Positions 42,442 to 51,704 are shown, counted from the first letter of the stretch. The stretch is DNA of 58,876 nucleotides from Streptomyces sp. NRRL F-4489 (GCF_001509485.1 NZ_LLZI01000225.1:1-58876), one strand, 5' to 3'. The notes: generated by a model from the letters alone, not told the origin. A program made the numbers and translations.

Positions 42442-45060
42442 ATGGCTACGACCTCACCAGCCGGTGTGCGGGGCGGGCATGCCAAGCACGGGGGCGGCCA
42501 CGGCGCATCCCATGACGGCCCCATGACGCACCGTCAGATCATGGAGGCGCTGTCCGGGCTGCTGCTCGGCATGTTCGTCGCCATCCTGTCGTCGACGATC
42601 GTCTCCAACGCGCTGCCGCACATCATCCACGACCTGCACGGCGGCCAGAGCTCGTACACCTGGGTCGTGACCGCGGCGCTGCTGGCGATGACCGCCACCA
42701 CCCCGCTGTGGGGCAAGCTCTCCGACCTCTTCAGCAAGAAGCTGCTGGTGCAGCTGGCGCTGGTGATCTACGTCGGCGGTTCGGTGGTCGCCGGTCTGTC
42801 GCAGAACACCGGCATGCTGATCACCTGCCGCGTGGTGCAGGGCATCGGCGTGGGCGGTCTGTCCGCGCTGGCGCAGATCGTCATGGCCGCGATGATCTCC
42901 CCGCGCGAGCGCGGTCGCTACAGCGGCTACCTGGGCGCGACCTTCGCCGTCGCCACCGTCGGCGGTCCGCTGCTCGGCGGTGTCATCACCGACACCAGCT
43001 GGCTCGGCTGGCGCTGGTGCTTCTACGTCGGCGTGCCGTTCGCGGTGATCGCGCTGATCGTGCTGCAGAAGACCCTGAAGCTGCCGGTCGTCAAGCGCGA
43101 GGGCGTCAAGGTCGACTGGGCCGGCTCGTTCTTCATCGCCGCGGCGGTCACCCTGCTGCTGGTGTGGGTGACGCTGGCCGGCAAGAACTACGACTGGATC
43201 TCCTGGCAGACCTTCGCCATGGTCGGCGGCGCCCTCGTGCTCGCGGTCATCTTCGTGATCGTGGAGACCAAGGTCGAGCAGCCGCTGATCCCGCTGCGGC
43301 TGTTCCGGAACAAGACGATCACGCTGGCCGCGGTGGCCTCGCTGTTCGTCGGCGTCTCGATGTACAGCGGCACGGTCTTCTTCTCGCAGTACTTCCAGCT
43401 CGCGCACGGCAAGACCCCGACGATGTCCGGCGTCATGACCATCCCGATGGTGATGGGCCTGTTCCTGTCGTCGATGATCTCCGGCCAGATCATCACCCGC
43501 ACCGGGCGCTGGAAGATCTTCCTCGTCAGCGGCGGTGTGCTGCTCACCGCGGGCCTGGGCCTGCTGGGTTCGCTGCGCGCCGACACCCCGTACTGGCACG
43601 CGGCGGTCTTCATGGCGCTGATGGGCCTGGGCGTCGGCATGATGATGCAGAACCTCGTCCTGGCGACCCAGAACCAGGTCGCGCCCAAGGACATCGGATC
43701 CGCCAGCTCGCTGGTCACCTTCTTCCGTACCCTCGGTGGTGCGGTGGGCGTCTCGGCGCTCGGCGCGGTGCTCGCCAACCGCGTCACGCACTACGTGACG
43801 GACGGTCTGACCGCTCTCGGCCCCAAGGCCGCGGCGGCGGCGAGCCACGGCAGCACCGGCGGGGACGGCATCCCTGACCTGTCCACGCTGCCCGCCCCGA
43901 TCCGTTCGATCATGGAGGACGCCTACGGTCACGGTGTCGGCGACGTCTTCCTCTACGCGGCCCCGTGCGCCCTTATCGCCCTGCTCTTCACCCTGTTCAT
44001 CAAGGAGGTCGCCTTGCGCAGCAAGTCCGGTTCGGAGCGCGCCCTCGCCGGAGACGGCGACGGCGACGCGTCCCAGGTCCCCGCGGCCGCTCCGGCGTCC
44101 CGGCCGGCCGCCGCGTCCGCCCCGGCCCCGGCGTCCGCCGACCCGGCCGCGGAGCGGGAGCCCGCCCTGGTCGGCGCCGCCCCCTCCATATCCGACGACG
44201 ACGGCCTGCACACGCCCTCCTGGGCCCAGCCGGCCCCGGCGGCCCAGCCGCTCGCGGCGTACGCCTCGGCCGGCGGCGGTGACGCCGTCCCGGACGGCCC
44301 CGCGATCCACGGCTTCGTCCGCAACGCCGACGGCAACCCCGTGCCCCGCTCGGCCGTCACGCTGATCTCGCTCAGCGGCCGCCAGCTCGGCCGGTCGGTC
44401 GCCCAGGCCAACGGCTCGTACGTGCTCAACGCCCCCGGCGCCGGCTCGTACGTGCTGATCGCGGCGGCCGACGGCCACCAGCCGCAGGCGTCCACGGTCG
44501 TCGTCGGCGACCAGCCGCACGCCTACGACATCCTGCTCAGCGGCACCAGCGGCCTGTCCGGCCAGGTCCGCGGCGCGGTCACCGGTGAGCCGGTGGACGG
44601 TGCGATGGTCGTCGTCACCGACGTCCGCGGCGAGGTGCTGGCCACCGGCCGGACCACCGCCGAGGGCACCTTCTCCTTCGGGGACCTGGCGCCCGGCACG
44701 TACACCGTGGCGGTCAACGCGGCGGCCTTCCGGCCCACCGCGCTGCCGGTCGAGGTCGGCGGCCAGGGCACCACCCGGGTCGAGATCGAGCTGCTGTCCG
44801 GCGCCCGCGTGCAGGGCGTCGTCCGGGCCGGCGCCGACCGCGCCCCGCTGGCCGACGCCCGGGTCACCCTGGTCGACGCGGCGGGCAACGTGGTCGCCAC
44901 CTCCACCACCGGTGCGGACGGCGCGTACGCCTTCACCGACCTGGACGCCGGCGACTACACCGTCATCGCCAGCGGCTACCCGCCGGTGGCCAGCGGCCTG
45001 GCCCTCGACGCGGGCGGCGCGGACGGCTACGACCTCCAGCTCGCCCACCCCGGGGACTGA
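42442..45060 (+). CDS. MFS (DHA2) transporter fused to three carboxypeptidase-regulatory-like domains
   Basis: 872 residues. Residues 1-530 form a 14-helix QacA/EmrB-type exporter: GMFVAILSSTIVSNALPHIIHDL, PLWGKLSDLFSKKLLVQ, CRVVQGIGVGGLSALAQIVMA. A Pro/Ala linker (540-620) leads to three tandem beta-sandwich units at about 630-705, 710-785 and 790-870, each ending with a GTYTV/GDYTV/GSYVL turn (IHGFVRNADGNPVPRSAVTL, LSGQVRGAVTGEPVDGAMVVV, VQGVVRAGADRAPLADARVTL). Such domains bind carbohydrate or protein in outer proteins; in a 14-helix exporter both ends should be cytoplasmic, so their job is unclear. Confidence 0.92.
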   Translation: MATTSPAGVRGGHAKHGGGHGASHDGPMTHRQIMEALSGLLLGMFVAILSSTIVSNALPHIIHDLHGGQSSYTWVVTAALLAMTATTPLWGKLSDLFSKKLLVQLALVIYVGGSVVAGLSQNTGMLITCRVVQGIGVGGLSALAQIVMAAMISPRERGRYSGYLGATFAVATVGGPLLGGVITDTSWLGWRWCFYVGVPFAVIALIVLQKTLKLPVVKREGVKVDWAGSFFIAAAVTLLLVWVTLAGKNYDWISWQTFAMVGGALVLAVIFVIVETKVEQPLIPLRLFRNKTITLAAVASLFVGVSMYSGTVFFSQYFQLAHGKTPTMSGVMTIPMVMGLFLSSMISGQIITRTGRWKIFLVSGGVLLTAGLGLLGSLRADTPYWHAAVFMALMGLGVGMMMQNLVLATQNQVAPKDIGSASSLVTFFRTLGGAVGVSALGAVLANRVTHYVTDGLTALGPKAAAAASHGSTGGDGIPDLSTLPAPIRSIMEDAYGHGVGDVFLYAAPCALIALLFTLFIKEVALRSKSGSERALAGDGDGDASQVPAAAPASRPAAASAPAPASADPAAEREPALVGAAPSISDDDGLHTPSWAQPAPAAQPLAAYASAGGGDAVPDGPAIHGFVRNADGNPVPRSAVTLISLSGRQLGRSVAQANGSYVLNAPGAGSYVLIAAADGHQPQASTVVVGDQPHAYDILLSGTSGLSGQVRGAVTGEPVDGAMVVVTDVRGEVLATGRTTAEGTFSFGDLAPGTYTVAVNAAAFRPTALPVEVGGQGTTRVEIELLSGARVQGVVRAGADRAPLADARVTLVDAAGNVVATSTTGADGAYAFTDLDAGDYTVIASGYPPVASGLALDAGGADGYDLQLAHPGD

Positions 45061-45067
45061 CCCCGGA

Positions 45068-45212
45068 CCGGGCCCGCGACCGCCGCGGGCCCGGCACCAA
45101 GACCCCGGACCGGGGCGCGCCTTGAGCGGAGACGCGCTTCGGCCCGGACCCCAGGGCCCCGGCGGCGGCGCTGCGCACAGGCAGGGGACGGCCTGCAGCG
45201 CCGCCGCCGGGG
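45068..45212 (+). terminator. Two strong hairpins between the MFS fusion and YceI genes
   Basis: First, CCGGGCCCGCG (45068-45078) pairs with CGCGGGCCCGG (45084-45094) around a 5-base loop, directly after the stop. Second, CCCCGGCGGCGGCGCTGC (45157-45174) pairs perfectly over 18 bases with its complement (45195-45212) around a 20-base loop. The gap 45061-45411 holds no gene. Confidence 0.7.
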
Positions 45213-45411
45213 TCCGACCCCCGGGGAGCGGCGGGACGGCGTACGGGGTACGTACGCGGGGGAACGGCCGGGCGGCCACGCCACCGGCCCGGCGCACCAC
45301 CGACCAACACGCTCACACGGACACACGCACGGACAGGCACGGACAAGCCGGGCCCGCCACCGCACCAGGCGGGCAGGGCGGACCCAGGCACTGAACGGGA
45401 GAGGCACGGAG

Positions 45412-46254
45412 ATGACTTCGACGGGCGCGGGAGCTGCGGGAGTACGGGCGCAGGTCCGCACACGGGACGGCTGGGCGGTACAGCACGCCGTGCTGACCGT
45501 CACCGACATGACGGGCGCGCAGGTGCTGCGCGCGGCCGCCGACGAGGACGGCGCGGTGCGCAGCGCGGAGCCGCTGCCCGCCGGCCCCTACACGGTCATC
45601 GTGACCGCCGTCGGCTACGCACCGGTCGCCTCCAGCGCGATCGTCACGGCCAGCGGCCGGATGGACATCGGCACGGTCGTGCTGGCCCGCCAGGGCGGGG
45701 TGGAGCTGCCGCCGCCCGGTCCCTGGACCATCGACCCCATGCACTCCTCGGTGGCCGCGGTCGCCCAGCACCTGGGGATCTCCAGCGTGCACGGCCGGTT
45801 CACCGAGTTCAGCGGCCGGATCGACATCGCCGAGGACATCGAGAAGTCCCGCGTCGAGGCGGTCATCAAGGCCGCGTCGATCGACACCGGCAACGGGATG
45901 CGCGACGGCCACCTGCGCAACGAGGACTTCCTCAACGTCGAGGTGTACCCGCAGATCACCTATCGCAGCACCGGCCTGGCGCCGGCCGGCCCGGACCGCT
46001 GGACGGTCCACGGCGACCTCTCGCTGCACGGCGTGGTCCGCCCGGTCGACCTGGACCTCAGCTACCTCGGCACCGGCCCGGACCCGTGGGGCGGCGTCCG
46101 CGCGGCCTTCCGCGCCACCGCCGAGCTGCGCCGCGAGGACTTCAAGATGAACTACAACCAGGTGGTCGCCGCCGGTATCGCCGCCATCGGCACCACCCTG
46201 AAGGTCGAACTGGACATCCAGGCGGTGCAGGGGGAGTCGCTGCCGATGGGGTGA
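45412..46254 (+). CDS. YceI protein with N-terminal carboxypeptidase-regulatory-like domain
   Basis: 280 residues. Residues 10-90 (VRAQVRTRDGWAVQHAVLTVTDMTGAQVLRAAADEDGAVRSAEPLPAGPYTVIVTAVGY) copy the beta-sandwich unit fused to the MFS. Residues 100-280 are YceI: WTIDPMHSSVAAVAQHLGISSVHGRFTEFSGRI, NEDFLNVEVYPQITYRSTGL, RREDFKMNYNQ. YceI proteins bind isoprenoid lipids. No signal peptide, so cytoplasmic. The pairing of the same domain in two adjacent proteins suggests they meet. Confidence 0.9.
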   Translation: MTSTGAGAAGVRAQVRTRDGWAVQHAVLTVTDMTGAQVLRAAADEDGAVRSAEPLPAGPYTVIVTAVGYAPVASSAIVTASGRMDIGTVVLARQGGVELPPPGPWTIDPMHSSVAAVAQHLGISSVHGRFTEFSGRIDIAEDIEKSRVEAVIKAASIDTGNGMRDGHLRNEDFLNVEVYPQITYRSTGLAPAGPDRWTVHGDLSLHGVVRPVDLDLSYLGTGPDPWGGVRAAFRATAELRREDFKMNYNQVVAAGIAAIGTTLKVELDIQAVQGESLPMG

Positions 46255-46311
46255 GCGGGGTCCAAATCGCCGTTCTTTTCCGCCTGTTCCGCGTGTGCGC
46301 GTGAGGGGGGT

Positions 46312-46355
46312 GAGGGGCGGCCCCGGTGGAGCGTACGCCGCCGGGGCCGCCCCTC
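46312..46355. terminator. Bidirectional terminator between YceI and TrmB genes
   Basis: Perfect 15-base arms GAGGGGCGGCCCCGG and CCGGGGCCGCCCCTC around a 14-base loop between convergent stops. Right after it comes TCATCGCG three times in tandem plus degenerate copies. Confidence 0.8.
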
Positions 46356-46394
46356 ATCGCGTCATCGCGTCATCGCGTCGTGGCGTCATGGGCG

Positions 46395-47237
46395 TCATCT
46401 GGCGAGGTGGTCGCGGGCGGTGGGGACGGCCGGCTGCGGGGCCGTGGCGGATGTCTGCCAGACGGTCTCGAAGGCCAGGCGGAGGCAGGCCGCCAGGGCC
46501 GGGTGCTCGATGACCAGGGCGGTGGTGGAGCCCGCGCCGGCCACCGGGTCGGGCATATCGCACAGCACCAGCGAGGCGTCGGCGATGACGAGTTTCAGCG
46601 GCAGGTCCGCGGTGAAGCGGGCCTCCTCGCCGGCCGCGGCGAAGCTGCGCACGTTGGCGAGCATGCCGCTGTCCTCCAGGGCGCCGGTGGTGTAGATGGC
46701 GCGCACGGTGCCGCCGGCCCGGTGCAGCCGGCGGGCCGCCTCGATGCCCTCGGCGTTCTCCGCCGGGGCGACGAACGGCGGTTTGCAGAAGCTCAGCAGC
46801 TCGCGGCGGGCCTGCCGCTGGATGTCCGCGAACCGTTCGGAGATCGCCGCCGGATCGCGCAGGATCTCCACGTAGTCCAGCGGATCGGAGTGCCCGCGCC
46901 CGTCCGCCCACAGCGGCTGGAGGGCGGCGGCCAGGGTGTCCGAGGCGCGCTCCAGCCGTTCCAGGGACTCGCGTTGGAGCGCGACCAGGCGGGCGACGGC
47001 CAGTTCGGGGGCGACCGCGGAGTACGTGGCGACGCGCCCCGGGCGGGCGTTGGCCAGCCGGCGGCGGACGAGCGCGTCCAGCACGTCGTAGACCCGCTGG
47101 CGCGGTACGTCGGCCTCCCGGGCGACCTCGGCCGCGGTGTACGACTCGCGTCTGATCAGGGCGAGATAGACCCGCGCCTCGTAACGGGCCAGGCCCAGCG
47201 CGACGAGGTTGCCGACCGCGTCCTCTTCCAACTCCAT
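46395..47237 (-). CDS. TrmB-family regulator
   Basis: 280 residues. wHTH: LGLARYEARVYLALIRRESYTAAEVAREADVPRQRVYDVLDALVRRRLANARPGRVATYSAVAPELA. C-terminal sensor with RRELLSFCKPPFV, RAIYTTGALED and LVIADASLVLCDMPDP. TrmB proteins usually sense sugars. It is divergent from the sedolisin gene and likely controls it. Confidence 0.87.
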   Translation of the reverse strand: MELEEDAVGNLVALGLARYEARVYLALIRRESYTAAEVAREADVPRQRVYDVLDALVRRRLANARPGRVATYSAVAPELAVARLVALQRESLERLERASDTLAAALQPLWADGRGHSDPLDYVEILRDPAAISERFADIQRQARRELLSFCKPPFVAPAENAEGIEAARRLHRAGGTVRAIYTTGALEDSGMLANVRSFAAAGEEARFTADLPLKLVIADASLVLCDMPDPVAGAGSTTALVIEHPALAACLRLAFETVWQTSATAPQPAVPTARDHLAR

Positions 47238-47498
47238 GACAGGACAAGGTAGCGGGCCGGGGCGTAGCGCGGGCCGGTGTCCGCAAGGTGATCGGGACGC
47301 GGCCGCGAGGGGGCCGCGCGGGGAGCAGGAGAAGGCTTTGCCGTAAAGCGGTGTCCCTTTGACGGTGTGTTCACTACTTTCCCCATGAAGCCACCACTGA
47401 CCGGGGTGGCACCCCCCACCGAGTGCACGTGCGCGACGCACCACCGGAATTCCCCCTGTGTGGACACGTTCAGCTCTTCCGCGTGTCGACAAACCCGT

Positions 47499-47519
47499 CA
47501 TGCACTTGACAGATGCATG
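47499..47519 (+). promoter_or_regulatory. Dyad overlapping a -35-like TTGACA before the protease gene
   Basis: CATGCA (47499-47504) and TGCATG (47514-47519) flank CTTGACAGA. The TTGACA (47506-47511) resembles a -35 box; no clear -10 follows. Located 47 bases before the S53 start, possible TrmB site. Confidence 0.4.
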
Positions 47520-47565
47520 ACACCTGCACTCCCCCACTCCACTCCCCCCCACGGAGGTCATCCCC

Positions 47566-48864
47566 ATGTCCCCCCTGCGCAACAGCCCCGTGGACAGCGG
47601 CAGATCGGCACGGCGCGGCAGCGGATCGGCGCGCCGCGGCGCCGCCGCCCTGCTCTCCGCGGCCGGCCTGGTCGTCGGCGGTCTGCTCGCCGCCGGTCCG
47701 GCCGGTGCCGCCACGGCCGCGCCGCACGCGTCCCCCACCGCGTCCGGCACCGCCGCCGTCCCCACCCACCGCCTGTGCGCGCAGCCGGCCGCGCCCGGCT
47801 ACATGGCCTGCAACGCGGTGGCCCGTACGGACGTCAAGCCGCACCTCTCCCTCAGCCGCGGCCTGACCCCGTCCGGCTTCGGCCCCGCCGATCTGCAGAG
47901 CGCGTACAAGCTGCCGGCCAACGCCGGTTCCGGCCAGACCGTGGCCATCGTGGACGCGTACGACGACCCCAACGCCGAGAAGGACCTGGCGGCGTACCGC
48001 AAGCAGTACGGCCTGCCGGACTGCACCACGGCCAACGGCTGCTTCAAGAAGGTGGACCAGAACGGGGGCACCAAGTACCCGAAGGCGGACGCCGGTTGGG
48101 CCGGTGAGATATCCCTCGACGTGGACATGGTCAGCGCGGCCTGCCCGCAGTGCCACATCCTGCTCGTCGAGGCCAACAGCGCGAACATGGACGACCTCGG
48201 CGCGGCGGTGAACCGCGCGGTGGCCATGGGCGCGAAGTACGTCTCCAACAGCTACGGCGGCTCGGAGGACTCCACCGACGCCACCTCGGACGAGAAGTAC
48301 TTCAAGCACCCGGGCGTCGCCATCACCGTCAGCTCCGGTGACAGCGGCTACGGCACCGAGTACCCGGCGGCCTCGCAGTACGTCACCGCGGTCGGCGGCA
48401 CCTCGCTGAAGAAGAGCAGCACCGCCCGCGGCTGGACCGAGTCGGTGTGGGGCACCAGCGCGGGCGGCGAGGGCGCCGGTTCCGGCTGCTCGCAGTACGA
48501 CGCCAAGCCGGCCTGGCAGAAGGACACCGGCTGCGCCAAGCGCACCGTCGCCGACGTGGCCGCGGTCGCCGACCCGGCCACCGGTCTCGCGGTCTACGAC
48601 AGCTACCAGGCCAGCGGCTGGAACGTCTACGGCGGCACCAGCGCCTCGGCGCCGTTCATCGCCGGTGTCTACGCGCTGGCCGGCGCCCCGGGCGCGACCG
48701 ACACCCCGGCGTCGTACCCGTACGCCCACGCCTCCGCGCTGAACGACGTCACCGGCGGTGCCAACGGCTCCTGCTCGCCGTCGTACCTCTGCACGGCGGG
48801 CAGCGGCTACGACGGCCCGACCGGCCTCGGCACGCCGAACGGCACGGCGGCCTTCACCAAGTGA
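47566..48864 (+). CDS. Secreted S53 (sedolisin) serine-carboxyl peptidase
   Basis: 432 residues with a Sec or Tat-like signal (RRGSGSARRGAAALLSAAGLVVGGLLAAGPAGA). The catalytic Glu181 and Asp185 lie in WAGEISLDVDMVSA, oxyanion Asp259 in SSGDSGYG, and nucleophile Ser359 in GGTSASAP. The large N-terminal prodomain of classical sedolisins is missing, making this a short form. It should be active at acid pH outside the cell. C-terminal TAGSGYDGPTGLGTPNG is the family end. Confidence 0.92.
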   Translation: MSPLRNSPVDSGRSARRGSGSARRGAAALLSAAGLVVGGLLAAGPAGAATAAPHASPTASGTAAVPTHRLCAQPAAPGYMACNAVARTDVKPHLSLSRGLTPSGFGPADLQSAYKLPANAGSGQTVAIVDAYDDPNAEKDLAAYRKQYGLPDCTTANGCFKKVDQNGGTKYPKADAGWAGEISLDVDMVSAACPQCHILLVEANSANMDDLGAAVNRAVAMGAKYVSNSYGGSEDSTDATSDEKYFKHPGVAITVSSGDSGYGTEYPAASQYVTAVGGTSLKKSSTARGWTESVWGTSAGGEGAGSGCSQYDAKPAWQKDTGCAKRTVADVAAVADPATGLAVYDSYQASGWNVYGGTSASAPFIAGVYALAGAPGATDTPASYPYAHASALNDVTGGANGSCSPSYLCTAGSGYDGPTGLGTPNGTAAFTK

Positions 48865-48924
48865 GGCACCCCGGCGGGGGCTGACCCACCTGTCGGCCAC
48901 AAGCCGTCATCCCCGCCATGAGCC

Positions 48925-49014
48925 GTCGCAGTCCGGTGCCCGTCCGTCGAGCCGGACTGCGACTCCCAAGGGAAGAGCGCGGGCCCGGACCGTTTCCCAG
49001 CGGTCCGGGCCCGT
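48925..49014. terminator. Double hairpin between protease and TetR genes
   Basis: GTCGCAGTCCGG (48925-48936) with CCGGACTGCGAC (48952-48963), and CGGGCCCGGACCG (48981-48993) with CGGTCCGGGCCCG (49002-49014). Both sit between convergent stops, so they end transcription from both sides. Confidence 0.78.
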
Positions 49015-49034
49015 GCGCGTACCCACGGGGTGCC

Positions 49035-49832
49035 CTAGTCGCCGGTCTCCTGGAGCTTCTCGGCGTCCTGGCGGGCCCGCATGGCCTCGATGCCGGCGAT
49101 CTGGAGGTCGAGCGCGAAGGCGAAGTCGCGGTCCAGCATGGCCACCGCGTCGGCGTCGCCGATGGCGTGCCCGGCGCGGCTGGAGAGCTCCAGCGTCTCG
49201 GCGAACTCCGGGCGGTCCGAGAGCACGGCCATGACCTGGCGGAAGTACGCGTCGAGGCTGACGCCGGACGCGCGGCAGCGGGCCTCGTGCAGCCCGCGGA
49301 TGGTGGCGTAGCCGTAGACGAACTGGAAGAGGGAGGCCAGGGCGCCGGAGGTGCGTTCCGGATCCAGGCCGGTGCGGGCCATCACCCGGACGGTGGTGTT
49401 GGAGAACGCCGTGGAGTGCGGGCCGATGTTGATGAAGTCGCCGAGCAGCCGGGCCGCCCAGGGGTGCCGCAGCAGCATGTCGCGGTACGCGCCGGCCAGG
49501 CCGCGGAGCTGGTCGCGCCAGTCGGCGGACTCGTCGGCCGGGTCGGGCAGGTCGATCTCGCCGGCCACCGCGTCCACGGCGCGTTCGAGGAGGTCGTCCT
49601 TGGTGTCGACGTACCAGTAGAGGGACATCGCGGTGACGCCCAGGTCGGCGGCGAGGCGGCGCATGGAGAACTTGGCCAGGCCCTCGGCGTCGAGCAGCCG
49701 GACGGTGGCCGCGATGATCTTGTCGAGGCCCAGACCGGCCGGCTGCTCGGCCTTTCTGCGGAGCGGGGGGCGCTCGGTCAGCCAGACGCTGTGCGGCCGC
49801 TGTCCGGCGCGCCCGTTCGTCGCTGCTGCCAT
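49035..49832 (-). CDS. TetR-family regulator (TetR_C type)
   Basis: 265 residues. HTH: GLGLDKIIAATVRLLDAEGLAKFSMRRLAADLGVTAMSLYWYVDTKDDLLERAVDAV. The C-terminal ligand domain (WRDQLRGLAGAYRDMLLRHPWAARLLGDFINIGPHSTAF) is like tetracycline-type repressors. It lies 136 bases after the exporter gene on the same strand, so it is probably co-transcribed and self-regulating through the operator upstream of the exporter. Confidence 0.88.
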   Translation of the reverse strand: MAAATNGRAGQRPHSVWLTERPPLRRKAEQPAGLGLDKIIAATVRLLDAEGLAKFSMRRLAADLGVTAMSLYWYVDTKDDLLERAVDAVAGEIDLPDPADESADWRDQLRGLAGAYRDMLLRHPWAARLLGDFINIGPHSTAFSNTTVRVMARTGLDPERTSGALASLFQFVYGYATIRGLHEARCRASGVSLDAYFRQVMAVLSDRPEFAETLELSSRAGHAIGDADAVAMLDRDFAFALDLQIAGIEAMRARQDAEKLQETGD

Positions 49833-49968
49833 GGCGCCACTCCTCGGGTTGTGATGCTGCCGCGGGACGTCCGCCGGCCCGTCCCTACGCAGCGGGTGTG
49901 CCGTGCGTACGCGGCGGTCCGTGCCGGACGGGGCGGGTGGGCGAGCGGTGCCCCGTCCGGCATCGATG

Positions 49969-51573
49969 CTATTCCGCCACCGCGGGGGCCGCGGCGGGAC
50001 CCTCGGCCGGGGTGGGACCCGCGGCCGGGGTGGGACCCGCGGCCGGGGTGGCGCCCTCGGCCGCGGTCGGGCCCCCGGCCCGTTCGGCGCGGCGCAGCAG
50101 GACCGCGGCGAGCAGCCCGCCGAGGAAGACGGCCGCCGCGCCGACCAGCTGGCTGGCGCCGATCCCCGCCGCGAACGCGTCGTGCACGGCGCCCCGCTCC
50201 CGCGCGGTGTGCGTACGGGCCAGGGCCGCGGGGAGCGAACCGGCGCCCGCGGCGACCAGCGGGAGCAGCGCGGCGAAGCGGGAGTTGAGCACCGCGCCGA
50301 GCACCGCGACACCCAGGCCCTGGCCGAATTCCATCAGCGTGCCGTTGACGCCGGCGCCGACCCCGGCCTTGGCGGGCGGGATCGCGGACATGATCGCGTT
50401 GGCCATCGTCGGCATCGCCACCGCGACCCCGATACCCATCACGATCAGCCCGAACAGCATCCCGCCGTAGCTCTCCGCGCCGAGCAGCGAGATCGCCGCC
50501 AGACCGGCCGCGAGCAGCGACATACCGGTGACGATCATGCCGGGGGTGCCGAAGCGCGGCATCAGGCGGGCGCCCAGCCCGGTGAAGTTGATCACTATGA
50601 CGGTGAGCGCGAGCGGCGCCATCCGCAGACCGGCGTCCAACGGACCGTAGCCGAGGACCAGTTGGAGATGCTGGGTCAGCAGGAACATCGAACCGCCCAT
50701 GCCGAACGCGACCAGGATGCCGCCGGCCACCGCGCCGACGAACCGGCGGTTGCGGAAGAAGTGCATGTCCAGCATGGGATGCGGGACGCGCAGCTCCCAG
50801 ACGGTGAACAGCGCCAGCCCGACGACACCGATGGCGGCCGATATCAGCACCCGGCCGGACAGCCAGCCGTCGACCGGCCCGGAGATGATCGCGAAGACCA
50901 CCCCGACCATGCCGACCATGGACAGCAGCGCGCCGACCACGTCCGGGCGCTCCCCGCCGCGGCTCTTGGACTCCGGGACCAGGGCGAACACCGCGACCAG
51001 GGCTATCGCCGCCACCGGGAGGTTGACCAGGAAGAGCGAACCCCACCAGAAGTGGTCGAGCAGCGTGCCGCCGATCAGCGGGCCGGCGGCGAAGCCGAGG
51101 GAGTTCACCGAGCTCCAGATGCCGATGGCCTTGGGGCGCTCCTCGTCGTCGAAGAGCTGCATCACGACGGCGAGGGTGGTGGTCCCCAGCAGCGCGCCGC
51201 CTATGCCCATCCCGGCCCGGGCGCCGATGAGCTGGCCGGGCGACTGGGCGAGGGCGGCGGCCAGCGAGGCCACGCCGAACAACCCGAGGCCGACGGCGAG
51301 CATCCGCTTGCGGCCGTAGCGGTCGGCGGAATTGCCGGCGATCAGCAGCAGGCCGGACTGGACCAGCGAATAGGCGTTGAGCATCCACTGGACGTCGGCG
51401 GTGGTCGCGCCCAGCTCCTCGGTGAGGGAGGGGACGGCGACGTTCAGCACGGTGTTGTCGAGGACGACGGTGAGCTGGGCGAGGCAGATGACGGCCAGGA
51501 TCAGCCAGCGGGCGGAGGGCCGCCCCGGTGGTTCGAGGGCGGTGGGGGTGGCGCCGGGGGCCACGGCGGACAT
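49969..51573 (-). CDS. MFS drug exporter, QacA type
   Basis: 534 residues, about 14 helices: LAQLTVVLDNTVLNVAVPSLTEELGATTADVQWMLNAYSL, GNSADRYGRKRMLAVGL, GIGGALLGTTTLAVVMQLFDDEERPKAIGIWSSVNSLGFAAGPLIGGTLL and a VFLGGLLAAVLLRRAER end. The tail is a repeated (TPAAGP)n linker that looks unstructured. Probable toxin or drug efflux, repressed by the downstream TetR. Confidence 0.93.
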   Translation of the reverse strand: MSAVAPGATPTALEPPGRPSARWLILAVICLAQLTVVLDNTVLNVAVPSLTEELGATTADVQWMLNAYSLVQSGLLLIAGNSADRYGRKRMLAVGLGLFGVASLAAALAQSPGQLIGARAGMGIGGALLGTTTLAVVMQLFDDEERPKAIGIWSSVNSLGFAAGPLIGGTLLDHFWWGSLFLVNLPVAAIALVAVFALVPESKSRGGERPDVVGALLSMVGMVGVVFAIISGPVDGWLSGRVLISAAIGVVGLALFTVWELRVPHPMLDMHFFRNRRFVGAVAGGILVAFGMGGSMFLLTQHLQLVLGYGPLDAGLRMAPLALTVIVINFTGLGARLMPRFGTPGMIVTGMSLLAAGLAAISLLGAESYGGMLFGLIVMGIGVAVAMPTMANAIMSAIPPAKAGVGAGVNGTLMEFGQGLGVAVLGAVLNSRFAALLPLVAAGAGSLPAALARTHTARERGAVHDAFAAGIGASQLVGAAAVFLGGLLAAVLLRRAERAGGPTAAEGATPAAGPTPAAGPTPAEGPAAAPAVAE

Positions 51574-51583
51574 ACGAGCTCCC

Positions 51584-51637
51584 TGTACGGTGCGAGCGGA
51601 TGCCTTACACCGTACAGGGGCTGTTTTACGCCGTACA
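51584..51637. promoter_or_regulatory. Iterated TetR operator upstream of the exporter
   Basis: TTACACCGTACA (51605-51616) and TTACGCCGTACA (51626-51637) are direct repeats 21 bases apart, and TGTACGGTG (51584-51592) is an inverted copy. They lie within 65 bases of the exporter start. Confidence 0.75.
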
Positions 51638-51704
51638 TTTATTTTTCGGGGGGGCGGCTCGCTGTTGCGGTCCCCCGGGAGCGGGCTCGCCTGGTGGCGC
51701 CCGC

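Noticed and set aside
42454..45300. 948-codon minus-strand frame opposite the MFS fusion
   Set aside because: Antisense shadow with no recognisable fold; plus-strand transporter helices and domains are clear.
46354..46390. CRISPR-like array at the TCATCGCG repeats
   Set aside because: Units are only 8 bases with no spacers; a simple tandem repeat.
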